NCBI RefSeq assembly: GCF_001719615.1
Contig: NZ_MDVX01000012.1
Location: 62,001-126,000 of the forward strand
Source: Neptunicoccus sediminis
GTDB lineage: Bacteria; Pseudomonadota; Alphaproteobacteria; Rhodobacterales; Rhodobacteraceae
DNA: 64,000 nucleotides
Direction of reading: 5' to 3'
This document shows positions 1 through 8,357 of this stretch, one piece after another. The position numbers were made by a program, and so were the translations under genes. The notes below the pieces were generated by a model, which saw only the letters and a program-made list of their open reading frames with translations, was not told the origin of the DNA and did no database searches. Position 1 is the first letter of the stretch, and the number at the start of each line of letters is the position of its first letter.

Positions 1-1108
1 GCGCGATAATTGCAGCATGGGAACCAACAGACCCTTGTTCAAGCACAATCCCGCGTAATTTCTTGCCATATTCCAACAATTCAGCGGGACCGATGTTTCG
101 GGCCACCAAAACAGGGCGATCCGGCAATTCATCCCCGACAGACCGTCCCTGTCCGGTGAGGATCCGCAATAGACGGTTGGACAGATCGTCCAGATCGTGC
201 AGTCTTTCGCGCAGATAGGGATCGGGCACGCGCGCCATACGGGCGCGGGTGGCGGATTGCTCTTTTTCTACCGCGACTTCCGCTGCAAGGCCGCGGTCGA
301 TGCTGGCCTCCAGACGCGCACGCCAGCCTTTGGAGTTTGCAAACATCCGGTAGGTTTCCATCACCTCCAGTTGCTCCACATCCGTATCACTGCGCGACGT
401 ATTCAGCAGATCGTTCACCGAAATGCGCAGGCTGTCCATCGCCGCGTTCAGACGCTCTTTTTCGGCTTCCGGATCGTCGGCCACCGGATTTGTGATGACA
501 ATCTTGGGATCATGAAGGACAACCGAACCTCGCGCGGCGCCCTCCTGCGCAGAGGCGCCCGTAAACATGATCGGGCGCTGGTGGGGCGGGGTCATTGCCT
601 CGCCGTCCGCCACGAAAGCGCCAAGCTCTTTCATCTCGGCCAGCACCATCGCTACGACTTCAAGGGCGTAAACCTCGTCCTCGGTGTATTCCCGCTGCTC
701 GCGGCTTTGCACCACCAGAACGCCCAGAACCTCACCAAGCCGCTGCACAGGTACGCCAAGGAAAGAGGAATATAATTCCTCCCCTGTTTCCGGCATATAG
801 CGGAATCCCCGTTCGGCCGTTGCGTTCTGGGCATTGATCGGCTGGGCCTCTTTGGCGACACGACCCACCAGACCTTCGCCATAGCGCAGGCGGGTGACGT
901 GGACGGATTCCTTTTTCAGTCCTTCCGTCGCGCAAAGTTCCAGTGTCTGGCGGTCCCGACGCAGGTAGACGGAGCAGACCTCTGTGCCCACGCCCTGCGC
1001 AACCAGTTGGGTGATGTGATCCAACCGTTGCTGTCCGTCACCATCCTCTGCGAGCGTATCGCGAAGTCTGGTGAGCAGTTGTCTGCTATCGAGCCGAGAA
1101 TCTACCAC
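1..1108 (-). CDS. ptsP: Phosphoenolpyruvate-protein phosphotransferase PtsP (partial)
   Basis: This is the N-terminal 369 residues of the nitrogen-PTS enzyme I; the C-terminal PEP-binding barrel lies beyond the window. Enzyme I-Ntr takes phosphate from PEP and passes it to NPr, a cytoplasmic relay that reports nitrogen and potassium status. A GAF domain covers roughly residues 15-160 and is followed by the helical PEP-utilizer N-terminal region. The swivelling phosphohistidine motif SHAAIIAR sits at the cut end, with the phospho-acceptor expected at His364. The start is GTG at 1108; I see no ATG nearby. It begins 8 bp after the lysC stop codon, so the two are probably co-transcribed. The family assignment is firm; the missing half cannot be judged. 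Confidence 0.93.
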   Translation of the reverse strand, partial: MVDSRLDSRQLLTRLRDTLAEDGDGQQRLDHITQLVAQGVGTEVCSVYLRRDRQTLELCATEGLKKESVHVTRLRYGEGLVGRVAKEAQPINAQNATAERGFRYMPETGEELYSSFLGVPVQRLGEVLGVLVVQSREQREYTEDEVYALEVVAMVLAEMKELGAFVADGEAMTPPHQRPIMFTGASAQEGAARGSVVLHDPKIVITNPVADDPEAEKERLNAAMDSLRISVNDLLNTSRSDTDVEQLEVMETYRMFANSKGWRARLEASIDRGLAAEVAVEKEQSATRARMARVPDPYLRERLHDLDDLSNRLLRILTGQGRSVGDELPDRPVLVARNIGPAELLEYGKKLRGIVLEQGSVGSHAAIIA

Positions 1109-1116
1109 CGTACCGC

Positions 1117-2367
1117 CTATTCCACTGCGAGTTCGAACTCATCATGCAGTGCGCGGACGGCCAGTTCCATATATTTCCGGTCGACCAGCACAGATATTTT
1201 AATCTCGGAGGTTGTGATGACCCGAATGTTCACGCCTTCATCGGCCAGAATTTTGAACATTTTCTTGGCAACACCGGCTTGCGAGCGCATGCCGTTGCCC
1301 ACGATCGAGATTTTCGCGACATTTTTATCGGTGATCAGATCGCGGTAGTTCAACTCTCCTGCGTCCGCAGCGGCCTGCATGGCGGCTTCGGCAAGGGGAA
1401 CGTGATCTGTCGGGCAGGAAAAGGTCATGTCGGTGCGACCGTCTTCAGAGATGTTCTGCACGATCATATCTACGTTCACACCGGCATCCGCCAGCGGACC
1501 AAAGATTGCAGCGGCCACACCGGGACGGTCTGCGACAGAAACGAGGGTCATCTTGGCTTCGTCACGAGAGTAGGCCACGCCCTTAACAACGCGAATGTTT
1601 TCCATGATTTCTTCCTCTGAACATACAAGTGTGCCAACGTCGGCAGATATATCGTCTTCAAAACTGGACAGAACCCGCAGGCGCACGCGGTAGGAGCGGG
1701 CGAGTTCGACAGAACGGGTTTGCAGGACTTTCGCCCCAAGCGATGCAAGTTCCAGCATTTCCTCGTAAGAAATGCGGTGCAATTTGCGGGCGTCCGACAC
1801 GATGCGTGGGTCGGTGGTGTAGATCCCGTCCACATCTGTGTAGATGTCACAGCGTTCCGCGTCGAGCGCGGCTGCAAAGGCGACAGCCGTCGTGTCCGAA
1901 CCGCCCCGCCCAAGGGTGGCGATCCGTCCGTCATCCATCACGCCCTGAAATCCGGCGACCACAGCAACCTTACAGCCCGAAGCGAAGGACGCGTCGAGGT
2001 TTTCTGTCGGGATCGCATCAATCCGTGCGCTTTCGTGTTTTCCGGTACATTTCAGCGGCACCTGCCAGCCTTGCCAACTGCGGGCCGGAACCCCCATCGC
2101 CTGCAGGCGCAATGCCATCAGGCCGGAGGTGACATTTTCACCGGAGGAGACAACGGCGTCATATTCGGCACGGTCATAAATGCCGTCTTCGGGGGCGCTG
2201 TCGCGCACCCAGCCTACCAGCTCGTTCGTTTTACCGGACATGGCGGAGACAATTACAACGACCTCATAGCCGTTTTCGACTTCCTGTCGCACTTTATCTG
2301 CGGCGTTGGCGATCCGGGCCAGATCGGCCACTGACGTTCCGCCAAATTTCATTACCAATCTGGGCAT
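1117..2367 (-). CDS. lysC: Aspartate kinase
   Basis: The enzyme phosphorylates L-aspartate with ATP, the first step to lysine, threonine, methionine and diaminopimelate. The 416 residues match the usual length. The N-terminal kinase domain opens with the KFGGTSV nucleotide-binding motif at residues 7-13. Two ACT domains fill the C-terminal 150 residues (around 265-416) and are the normal seat of lysine/threonine feedback inhibition. The start gives the conserved MxRLVMKFGGTS opening, although the ribosome binding site is weak. ptsP follows with an 8-bp gap. An internal start for a separate beta subunit, as in Bacillus, cannot be excluded but is not obvious here. Confidence 0.96.
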   Translation of the reverse strand: MPRLVMKFGGTSVADLARIANAADKVRQEVENGYEVVVIVSAMSGKTNELVGWVRDSAPEDGIYDRAEYDAVVSSGENVTSGLMALRLQAMGVPARSWQGWQVPLKCTGKHESARIDAIPTENLDASFASGCKVAVVAGFQGVMDDGRIATLGRGGSDTTAVAFAAALDAERCDIYTDVDGIYTTDPRIVSDARKLHRISYEEMLELASLGAKVLQTRSVELARSYRVRLRVLSSFEDDISADVGTLVCSEEEIMENIRVVKGVAYSRDEAKMTLVSVADRPGVAAAIFGPLADAGVNVDMIVQNISEDGRTDMTFSCPTDHVPLAEAAMQAAADAGELNYRDLITDKNVAKISIVGNGMRSQAGVAKKMFKILADEGVNIRVITTSEIKISVLVDRKYMELAVRALHDEFELAVE

Positions 2368-2482
2368 ATCGGGGTGGGTCCACGGCTGTTAACAATTCGC
2401 GCGTCTTGTACGCCGCTTGGCCGCCAAGGGAAAGAGAAAAGGGATGCGACGGGGGCTTACTCCGGTCCGGAAAGCGGGGAAA

Positions 2483-2935
2483 TCAGTTGGTTTTGCGGTT
2501 TCCCCACGGCAGCGGTGCGACAGGAATGCCTTCCTCGATCAGCGCTCTGGCTTCATCCGGATTGGCCTTGCCGTAAATAGACCGCTCCGGCGCGTCACCT
2601 TCATGGATACGGCGGGCTTCTTTTACGAAATTCTCGCCCACGTTTTCAGAGTTTTTCTCAACCATCTTGCGCAGTTCTGCCAGCGCCTGTTCCGCCGGAG
2701 AAGCGGGCGCAGAAAGCGGTCCGGCGGTCTTGGCAGGCTCCGGTGTGGCAGGGCGCAGGGCCGCATCACGGGCCGGGCGCACGCGGGGGGCCATAACCGC
2801 CTTTTCAACGCCCAAGGCACCGCAAACCGCGCATGTCACCATGTCAGCGGCATGAAGCTTGTCAAACGCCTTTGCCGATTGAAACCAGCTATCAAACGTA
2901 TGGCCGTGTTCGCATTTCAAAGTGTAGGTAATCAT
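2483..2935 (-). CDS. DUF1178 family protein
   Basis: A 150-residue cytoplasmic protein of unknown function, recognised by the N-terminal zinc-ribbon-like pattern CEHGHTFDSWF (from residue 8) followed by CAVCG near residue 35. A proline/alanine-rich linker spans about 50-85. A conserved C-terminal block runs ENVGENFVKEARRIHEGD, then a Tyr-Gly motif and EEGIPVAPLPW. The four Cys/His residues suggest metal binding, which is inference. It stands alone, about 115 bp upstream of lysC on the same strand and 125 bp downstream of the VOC gene. A short palindrome (CCTAA-C-TTAGG, 2962-2972) lies about 30 bp upstream of its start. The family is widespread in alpha- and betaproteobacteria with no assigned reaction. 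Confidence 0.88.
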   Translation of the reverse strand: MITYTLKCEHGHTFDSWFQSAKAFDKLHAADMVTCAVCGALGVEKAVMAPRVRPARDAALRPATPEPAKTAGPLSAPASPAEQALAELRKMVEKNSENVGENFVKEARRIHEGDAPERSIYGKANPDEARALIEEGIPVAPLPWGNRKTN

Positions 2936-3060
2936 GTCCTGGCTCGTATCTGTACCCTATACCTAACTTAGGGCGTTGGATTGCAATGACAATATTCAGC
3001 TTCGTCGTGGAAGGTCAATCATCTGTTAACAAGCGGTTGCGCGTCGGCTTTGTGTATTCG

Positions 3061-3417
3061 TCAGATACGGTCCTGACAGAAGACAATCGTATTGCCGAAA
3101 GGATCTGCAATCATGACTTCGCGCATCCCCCAGGATTGCGTGTGAATGTCGGGACGGGCGTATTTATAGGCAGGATCAAGGCTGCTGTGAAAGCTCTCGA
3201 TATCCTCAACACCGATGCGAATGCGGGCTCCCGGAGAGCCGTCTCCGTGATGTTCGGACAGATGGATTTCACAATCGCCGCGGTAAATGCCGATATAAAG
3301 GGGGGCATCGTCGCTGAACCGATGTTCAAAACGGACCTTGAAACCGAGATAGTCCAGATAAAATTCCCGCGCATGTTTTTCGTTGAACATGCGCAGGATC
3401 GGGATGCAGGCGCGCAT
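3061..3417 (-). CDS. VOC/glyoxalase-superfamily protein (bleomycin-resistance-like)
   Basis: A 118-residue protein with the single-unit vicinal-oxygen-chelate fold: FYLDYLGFKVRFE opening, DAPLYIGIYRGDCEIHLSEH in the middle, and the closing MxxADPFGNTIVF strand. Such small proteins act as homodimers. Members include bleomycin-binding proteins and glyoxalase I-like enzymes, and substrate cannot be told from sequence. Potential metal ligands are His and Glu in the EIHLSEH segment and in the last strand, but the pattern is closer to non-enzymatic drug-binding members. It begins 12 bp after the gcrA stop and probably shares its transcript. A role in cell-cycle control is not implied by the position alone. 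Confidence 0.8.
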   Translation of the reverse strand: MRACIPILRMFNEKHAREFYLDYLGFKVRFEHRFSDDAPLYIGIYRGDCEIHLSEHHGDGSPGARIRIGVEDIESFHSSLDPAYKYARPDIHTQSWGMREVMIADPFGNTIVFCQDRI

Positions 3418-3429
3418 CTACTGCCGTCC

Positions 3430-4014
3430 TTAACGGGCGCGGCGGTCCCGGCGGGCGGACATCGGCTGGAAGGCAACGGCGTTATGGGCTTCGCAATATG
3501 GCTTGCCGGTTTGCACACCCAGACCACAGAACCAGAAATCATCTGTCGCCGGATCACCGATCGGCCATTTGCAGGTGCGTTCGGTCAATTCCATCAGCAC
3601 CAGCTTCTTGGCCTTCTTTTCCACTTCGGCAACCGTGGCCAGAGCCTCTGCGCTGATTTCGGAATTGGACGGCTGCGGGGGCAGGGGTTGTCCGGCGGTG
3701 ATAATCGGTTTGCGTGCAGGCAGGCTGACGGGTTTTTCGGCGGCCTTGGGTGCGGGTGCTGCCTCGGCTGCAGGTTCTGCTGCCGTTTCCGTAGCGGGCT
3801 TCGGGGTCGCTTTGGGCTTGGCCGCCTCTTTTGCCGCAGGTTTTTCCTTGACGGTTTTGGCAGGGGCTGCGCGATTGGACAGGCCCAGACGGTGCACCTT
3901 ACCGATCACGGCGTTGCGTGTTACGCCGCCCAGTTCCTTGGCGATCTGGCTGGCGCTTTTGCCTTCGCCCCACATGGTCTTCAGCATTTCTACGCGGTCA
4001 TCAGTCCAGGACAT
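3430..4014 (-). CDS. gcrA: GcrA cell cycle regulator
   Basis: GcrA is an alphaproteobacterial transcription factor. In Caulobacter it binds RNA polymerase sigma-70 holoenzyme and activates promoters bearing methylated GANTC sites. The 194 residues begin MSWTDDRVEMLKTMWGEGKS, and the helix-turn-helix ends with NAVIGKVHRLGL, the family hallmark. An Ala/Pro/Lys-rich linker spans about 50-115. A conserved Cys-containing C-terminal domain (CKWPIGDP, then WFCG, then YCEAH) is the part known to contact sigma-70. A GGAG ribosome binding site sits just upstream of the ATG. CcrM methylase is not in the window. The assignment is strong. Confidence 0.95.
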   Translation of the reverse strand: MSWTDDRVEMLKTMWGEGKSASQIAKELGGVTRNAVIGKVHRLGLSNRAAPAKTVKEKPAAKEAAKPKATPKPATETAAEPAAEAAPAPKAAEKPVSLPARKPIITAGQPLPPQPSNSEISAEALATVAEVEKKAKKLVLMELTERTCKWPIGDPATDDFWFCGLGVQTGKPYCEAHNAVAFQPMSARRDRRAR

Positions 4015-4205
4015 CGTATCACTCCACAGTCATTTCCGGGGCATTCCCCTGCACCGCACGGGGGCTGGCGCTATTTTTCTGGTCAGACGTCATTCTACCG
4101 TCTCACAGATTGATGACAAGCCGAAAGGAAACTGCGTGTTTCATAAAGGCGGAGATATACCGAAAATGCCGCATAAACGGGGCAGCGGAAGGCGGTGATG
4201 GCGGT

Positions 4206-5078
4206 TCAGGATTTGATCCGCATCTCCCGCCACGCCAGAAGTACAGCCCCGCCAAGGATCACTGCCGCACCCGTGACTGAAATTGCGTCGGGGCGTGCAC
4301 CAAAGGCCCAAAAGTCGTAGAGCGCTGCGAAAACCAGTGTGGAATAGGAAAACGGCAACACAAAAGACGCCTCCGAGCTGCGCATGGCCTGAATGAACAG
4401 CGCCTGACCACAGACCATCAACAGGCCGATCAGACACAGGCCGATCCACTGGTCCCAACTGGGCGCTGTCCAGACAAACAAAGCGGCGGTCAGCGCAAGG
4501 GTTGCGCCCATTCCGTTATTGAACAGCAGGATCTGCATTGGTGGTTCGCGCCCCGACAACAGCTTGATCAGGACCACCTCCAACCCCATGAACAGGGCGG
4601 CGACAAGGGCAAACAGGGCTGCGGGCTGGAAACTGCCAGCCCCCGGTCGCAACAGGATGACCGCGCCACACAGGGCGATAGCGGCAGCCGACCAGCGCCA
4701 CTTGCCGACTTTCTCTCCCAATATGGGAATGGCCAGCATCATGCCGAAGACCGGATTTAGAAAGCTGATCGCGGTGGCGTCCGAGACCGGAATCCGCGCA
4801 ACCGCAGTAAACATCAGCGTAACCCCCATCCAGCCGAACAAGGAGCGCCCCAGATGCAAACCGACCTGCGGGTTGGATATTTTCGGCCGTGTCACCGCCG
4901 AAAACGCCAGCAGCGCGAGGAAGGCAAAGACAAACCGTCCCGCCGAGACCTGCAACGGGTGCAGTGGTGTGCCAAGTGTGCCAAGGTATTTCGCCACGAT
5001 CGTGGTGCTTGCGATCAGGCTGGCAGCCAGCAGGATCATAACAGCAGCGCGTTTTGGATTATGTGCAACGGGTGCCAT
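4206..5078 (-). CDS. EamA-family (DMT superfamily) transporter
   Basis: A 290-residue inner-membrane protein with about ten hydrophobic helices arranged as two EamA repeats (roughly 10-140 and 150-285). The charged GEKVGKWRW loop between helices 4 and 5 is typical of the family. EamA/RhaT proteins export or import small metabolites, amino acids or drugs; the substrate cannot be predicted. The ribosome binding site is weak. It is a single-gene unit, divergent from argD across a 331-bp gap and co-oriented with gcrA downstream. S-adenosylmethionine transporters also belong to this group, so annotation beyond family would be a guess. Confidence 0.85.
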   Translation of the reverse strand: MAPVAHNPKRAAVMILLAASLIASTTIVAKYLGTLGTPLHPLQVSAGRFVFAFLALLAFSAVTRPKISNPQVGLHLGRSLFGWMGVTLMFTAVARIPVSDATAISFLNPVFGMMLAIPILGEKVGKWRWSAAAIALCGAVILLRPGAGSFQPAALFALVAALFMGLEVVLIKLLSGREPPMQILLFNNGMGATLALTAALFVWTAPSWDQWIGLCLIGLLMVCGQALFIQAMRSSEASFVLPFSYSTLVFAALYDFWAFGARPDAISVTGAAVILGGAVLLAWREMRIKS

Positions 5079-5295
5079 GAAAATAACCTGATGTCAGAAG
5101 TGCAACGGACCTATCCCGCGCCCCTGCGTTCTGCAAGCAGCAACCGCCTGCCAGCCGCAAACGAAACAATACAGAAGGCATCGCTTCGGGTATGGCGATC
5201 TTTACTGGACAAGACGTAAAACTGCCCCTATGCCCGTTGGCATGTTCTTACCAAACGTCCCTTTTTCGTCGCGACGCCGACGCTAACGTCCAAAA

Positions 5296-5312
5296 GGCCC
5301 CACCCGCGGGCC
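5296..5312 (+). terminator. Terminator-like hairpin in the argD leader
   Basis: A 5-bp GC stem (5296-5300 with 5308-5312) is followed directly by a T-rich run (CGTTTTCGTTTG). Alternative pairings within the flanking CCCCACCCGCGGG also exist. It sits about 95 bp upstream of argD, so it is either an attenuator-like element or an isolated terminator for upstream transcription. The stem is short and confidence is low. Confidence 0.3.
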
Positions 5313-5362
5313 CGTTTTCGTTTGTTTGAACCAACCCTCTATCCACAATTGACTCGATGCTT

Positions 5363-5381
5363 CCAATCCGGCACGGATTGG
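5363..5381. repeat. Perfect inverted repeat upstream of argD
   Basis: CCAATCCG and CGGATTGG form an 8-bp perfect stem around a GCA loop, 28 bp before the argD start codon. It could be a leader hairpin or an operator half-site pair. It does not resemble the ARG box of ArgR organisms closely enough to name. Confidence 0.5.
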
Positions 5382-5409
5382 CTTCATTTTTAAGAAAAGG
5401 AAAATCCTG

Positions 5410-6588
5410 ATGATCCCCGCAGTTCTGCCTACATACGCGCGCGCTCCTTTGACGTTTGTCAAAGGCGAAGGAAGCTGGCTGGTGGACGATCAGGACCGCC
5501 GCTTTCTCGATATGGGGGCAGGCATCGCGGTGAACGCGCTTGGCCATGCGCACCCCAAGCTGGTGGAGGTTCTGCAACATCAGGCAACCCAGCTCTGGCA
5601 TACCTCGAACCTTTACCAGATCCCCAACCAGCAGGCGCTGGCGGAAAAACTGGTGGAGGCGACCTTTGCCGACACGGTGTTTTTTACCAACTCCGGCACC
5701 GAAAGCATGGAATGCGCGGTGAAAATGGCGCGGAAGTTTTTCAGCCACAAGGGCCAGCCCGAACGGTACAAGATCATTGCTTTTAATGACAGTTTTCATG
5801 GCCGCTCTCTGGGGATGATCGCTGCTGCAGGGGCAGAAAAGCTGACCAAAGGGTTTGGTCCCATGCTGCCGGGTTTTGTGCATGTGGACGTGAACGACGA
5901 TGCGGCCCTTTCCGGCGCGATTGACGGGGAAACTGCGGCAATCCTGATTGAACCGGTGCAGGGAGAAGGCGGCATTGTGCCCGTATCGGATCAAAAGATG
6001 AAAGAGCTGCGCGCGCTATGTGACGAACATGGCCTGCTGCTGATCTTTGACGAAATTCAATGCGGTATGGGGCGGACAGGCAAGCTGTTTGCTCATGAAT
6101 GGTCCGGCGTGACCCCTGACATTATGGCCGTGGCCAAAGGCATCGGCGGGGGCTTTCCGCTTGGCGCCTGTCTGGCCACGCAAGAGGCGGCCAGCGGGAT
6201 GGTTGCAGGGACGCACGGGTCCACCTATGGCGGCAACCCGATGGCTTGTGCTGTGGGCGGTGCGGTGATGGATATTGTCGCCACACCGGAATTTCTGGGG
6301 GAAGTCCTCGAAAAATCAGGTCTGATGCGCCAGAAACTCGAAGGGCTGGTGGCAAGCCATCCCGATATCTTTGAAGAAGTGCGGGGGCTTGGTCTGATGA
6401 TCGGCGTCAAATGCAAAGTCACCAATCTTGACGTGGTGCGTGCAGGCTATGACGCGGGTATTCTGACTGTTCCGGGTGGGGACAATGTCATCCGCCTGTT
6501 GCCGCCGCTAAACATTTCCGAGGCCGAGATCGGTCAGGCCGTCGATCTGTTGGATCAGGCCGCAACACAACTGAAGGCAGCACAATGA
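5410..6588 (+). CDS. argD: Acetylornithine aminotransferase
   Basis: This class III PLP aminotransferase converts N-acetylglutamate semialdehyde to N-acetylornithine in arginine synthesis. It may also serve as the diaminopimelate-pathway transaminase. The 392 residues are full length. Seen motifs are GTES at 96-99 (phosphate binding), the SFHGRS segment at 128-133, FDEIQ with Asp214, and the PLP-binding Lys243 in [12 protein letters not shown] good AAGGA ribosome binding site precedes the ATG. Its stop overlaps the argF start by four bases (ATGA), so the pair is translationally coupled. The coupling to argF favours ArgD over a related omega-aminotransferase. Confidence 0.95.
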   Translation: MIPAVLPTYARAPLTFVKGEGSWLVDDQDRRFLDMGAGIAVNALGHAHPKLVEVLQHQATQLWHTSNLYQIPNQQALAEKLVEATFADTVFFTNSGTESMECAVKMARKFFSHKGQPERYKIIAFNDSFHGRSLGMIAAAGAEKLTKGFGPMLPGFVHVDVNDDAALSGAIDGETAAILIEPVQGEGGIVPVSDQKMKELRALCDEHGLLLIFDEIQCGMGRTGKLFAHEWSGVTPDIMAVAKGIGGGFPLGACLATQEAASGMVAGTHGSTYGGNPMACAVGGAVMDIVATPEFLGEVLEKSGLMRQKLEGLVASHPDIFEEVRGLGLMIGVKCKVTNLDVVRAGYDAGILTVPGGDNVIRLLPPLNISEAEIGQAVDLLDQAATQLKAAQ

Positions 6589-7511
6589 CCCATTTTCTGG
6601 ACATCCACAAAACCGACAAAGCCGTTCTGCGGAATATTCTGGATCAGGCCAACACCATGAAACAGGCCCGCCTTGGCCAGTCCAAAGGCACACCGGACGC
6701 GGAACAGCCGCTCGCCAATAAAATGGTTGCGCTGATCTTTGAGAAACCTTCCACACGCACGCGGGTGTCCTTTGATCTGGGCGTGCGCCAGATGGGCGGG
6801 CAGACGATGGTGCTGTCGGGTGCGGAAATGCAGCTTGGCCACGGTGAAACCATTGCGGATACGGCGCGGGTGTTGTCGCGTTATGTGGATATGATCATGA
6901 TCCGCACCTTTGACGAAAGCATCCTGCTGGAACTGGCGGAATATTCCGACGTTCCGGTGATCAACGGTCTGACCGACCGCACCCACCCCTGTCAGATCAT
7001 GGCGGATGTGATGACCTATGAGGAACATCGCGGGTCGATCAAAGGCAAGAAAGTGGTCTGGATGGGGGATGGCAACAATGTCTGCGCCTCTTTCCTGCAC
7101 GCTGCAGGGCAGTTCGGGTTCGACTTTACCTTCTCGGGGCCGGAACGTCTGGACCCTGAAGCAGAATTCGTCGGACTGGCTCGGGAGCAGGGGGTCAATG
7201 TGACCATCGAGCGGGACGCAGGCAAGGCGGTTGAAGGCGCGGACCTGATCGTGGCGGACACATGGTTGTCCATGCATGACGATCAGTCGTCGCGCCAGCG
7301 GCGGCACAACCAGTTGCGGCCCTATCAGGTGAACGAGGCGCTGATGGCACAGGCCAAGCCGGATGCGCTGTTCATGCACTGCCTGCCTGCCCACCGCGAC
7401 GAGGAAGTCACCAGCGCTGTCATGGACGGCCCGCAATCCGTGATCTTTGACGAGGCGGAGAACAGGCTGCACGCGCAGAAAGCCGTGATGCGGCACTGTC
7501 TGGGGGTATAA
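6585..7511 (+). CDS. argF: Ornithine carbamoyltransferase
   Basis: The enzyme joins carbamoyl phosphate and ornithine to give citrulline, the sixth step of arginine synthesis, in the cytoplasm. The 308 residues match the family. The carbamoyl-phosphate motif STRTR is at 56-60, HPCQ at 134-137, and the ornithine-binding HCLPAHR loop at 265-271. The DTWLSM segment near 225 also fits anabolic OTCases. Its ATG overlaps the argD stop. A hairpin plus GGGATATTTTT-type element follows the stop and probably ends the transcript. No argG, argH or regulator is present nearby. Confidence 0.96.
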   Translation: MTHFLDIHKTDKAVLRNILDQANTMKQARLGQSKGTPDAEQPLANKMVALIFEKPSTRTRVSFDLGVRQMGGQTMVLSGAEMQLGHGETIADTARVLSRYVDMIMIRTFDESILLELAEYSDVPVINGLTDRTHPCQIMADVMTYEEHRGSIKGKKVVWMGDGNNVCASFLHAAGQFGFDFTFSGPERLDPEAEFVGLAREQGVNVTIERDAGKAVEGADLIVADTWLSMHDDQSSRQRRHNQLRPYQVNEALMAQAKPDALFMHCLPAHRDEEVTSAVMDGPQSVIFDEAENRLHAQKAVMRHCLGV

Positions 7512-7519
7512 GGATTTTC

Positions 7520-7557
7520 CTGCGCTCCGCGCGGGGATATTTTTAGCCAGAAGAAAT
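7520..7557 (+). repeat. Roseobacter-type 3' intergenic element (copy 1)
   Basis: A GCGC/GCGC hairpin (7522-7525 with 7529-7532) is followed by GGGATATTTTTAGCCAGAAG just after argF. Related hairpin plus GATATTT-like stretches occur downstream of genes at about 30.19, 41.68 and 51.59 kb. The placement suggests a dispersed 3'-end element that may act as a terminator. The repeat relationship is seen in the sequence; the function is inference. Confidence 0.5.
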
Positions 7558-8357
7558 CAGGGGGCGTTCAGGGCAAAAGACCTGAGCGCCTCTGCTACTT
7601 TGCGGGGTTGTTCCCAATGAATCGAATGGGCGGCGTCCGGAACTGTCGTGATGCTGATGTCGGCAAATGCGCCGAGCGCCTCGCGGGCATCCGTTTCGGG
7701 GAACAGAAGGTCGTTGGCACCCAGCAGCGCCTGCCCGCGACAGGGCAGGGGGCGGACATGCTTTGATGCGTCAAATCCGGTCAGGGCGTTCAGTTGCAAT
7801 TCCATCGCGCCGGGCGTCTGGGCAAATGGATAGGCGTGCGACGCGGCAATGGCAGCATCGAGATTCGCCGGATTGCTGAAAAACGCAGGCGACATGAACC
7901 ACGGGAACAGGGTGCGCAGCCAGTAGCCTTCGGGCAGGCTGGTGTTCTGGCGCATGGCAAGGGCCTGTTCAAACAGCAGGACGTTGCGCGGAGCGTTGAT
8001 GGCGGCGGAGGTCATCAGGCTAACCGATGCAAGGCGGTCCGGTGCGCGTTCACCCAGCATCAGCGTCAGGAAACCACCCATGGAATGACCCGCAACGTGA
8101 ACGTCTGTCAGGTGAAGGTGGTCAAGCAGGGCAGCGATGTCGTCTACGCAATCCGCCAGTGTGAAGGGACCGCAATCCTGCATCCTTCCCGTGGCGCGAT
8201 TATCCACGCGGATCAGGGTGAAATGAGGGCTGAGCAGCGGGACGACTGGCAGCCAGCTTGCGCTGTCGGATAACATACCGGGGATCAACAGCAGCGGCGG
8301 ACCTTCGCCCGAGATTTCATAGTACAGATCGACATCAGGGCGGGGGAGTATCGGCAT
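7557..8357 (-). CDS. Alpha/beta hydrolase
   Basis: A 266-residue alpha/beta-hydrolase fold enzyme. The nucleophile elbow GHSMGG places Ser92. The acid is probably Asp216 (GANDLLFP) and the histidine His244 (DAAHSIHW). The oxyanion region is IPGML near residue 25. The substrate is unknown; relatives hydrolyse esters, lactones or C-C bonds (3-oxoadipate enol-lactonase-like). It has no signal peptide and should be cytoplasmic. Its start codon overlaps the stop of the upstream peptidase gene by one base, so it is the last member of a tightly coupled SDR-peptidase-hydrolase trio. Confidence 0.85.
   Translation of the reverse strand: MPILPRPDVDLYYEISGEGPPLLLIPGMLSDSASWLPVVPLLSPHFTLIRVDNRATGRMQDCGPFTLADCVDDIAALLDHLHLTDVHVAGHSMGGFLTLMLGERAPDRLASVSLMTSAAINAPRNVLLFEQALAMRQNTSLPEGYWLRTLFPWFMSPAFFSNPANLDAAIAASHAYPFAQTPGAMELQLNALTGFDASKHVRPLPCRGQALLGANDLLFPETDAREALGAFADISITTVPDAAHSIHWEQPRKVAEALRSFALNAP

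Larger units (their letters stand above)
5079..5409. other. Intergenic leader region upstream of argD
   Basis: This 331-bp gap separates the divergent exporter gene and argD and shows no coding potential I trust. Three hairpins are visible on the plus strand. One is ATGCC/GGCAT at 5230-5243. The second is GGCCC/GGGCC at 5296-5312, followed by TTTTCGTTTG, which is terminator-like. The third is an 8-bp perfect stem, CCAATCCG/CGGATTGG with a 3-nt loop, at 5363-5381. A TTGACT hexamer at 5349-5354 could be a -35 element but has no good partner. The AAGGA-type ribosome binding site for argD lies at the end. An arginine-responsive repressor site is possible but not recognised. Confidence 0.5.

Noticed and set aside
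2962-2972. CCTAA-C-TTAGG palindrome upstream of the DUF1178 gene as a regulator site
   Set aside because: Only five base pairs per arm, with no second copy nearby; noted in the gene entry but too weak for a separate claim.
3430-4014. Frameshift or truncation in gcrA because of its long low-complexity centre
   Set aside because: Both the N-terminal helix-turn-helix and the C-terminal Cys domain are in one frame, and an Ala/Pro/Lys linker of variable length is normal for the family.
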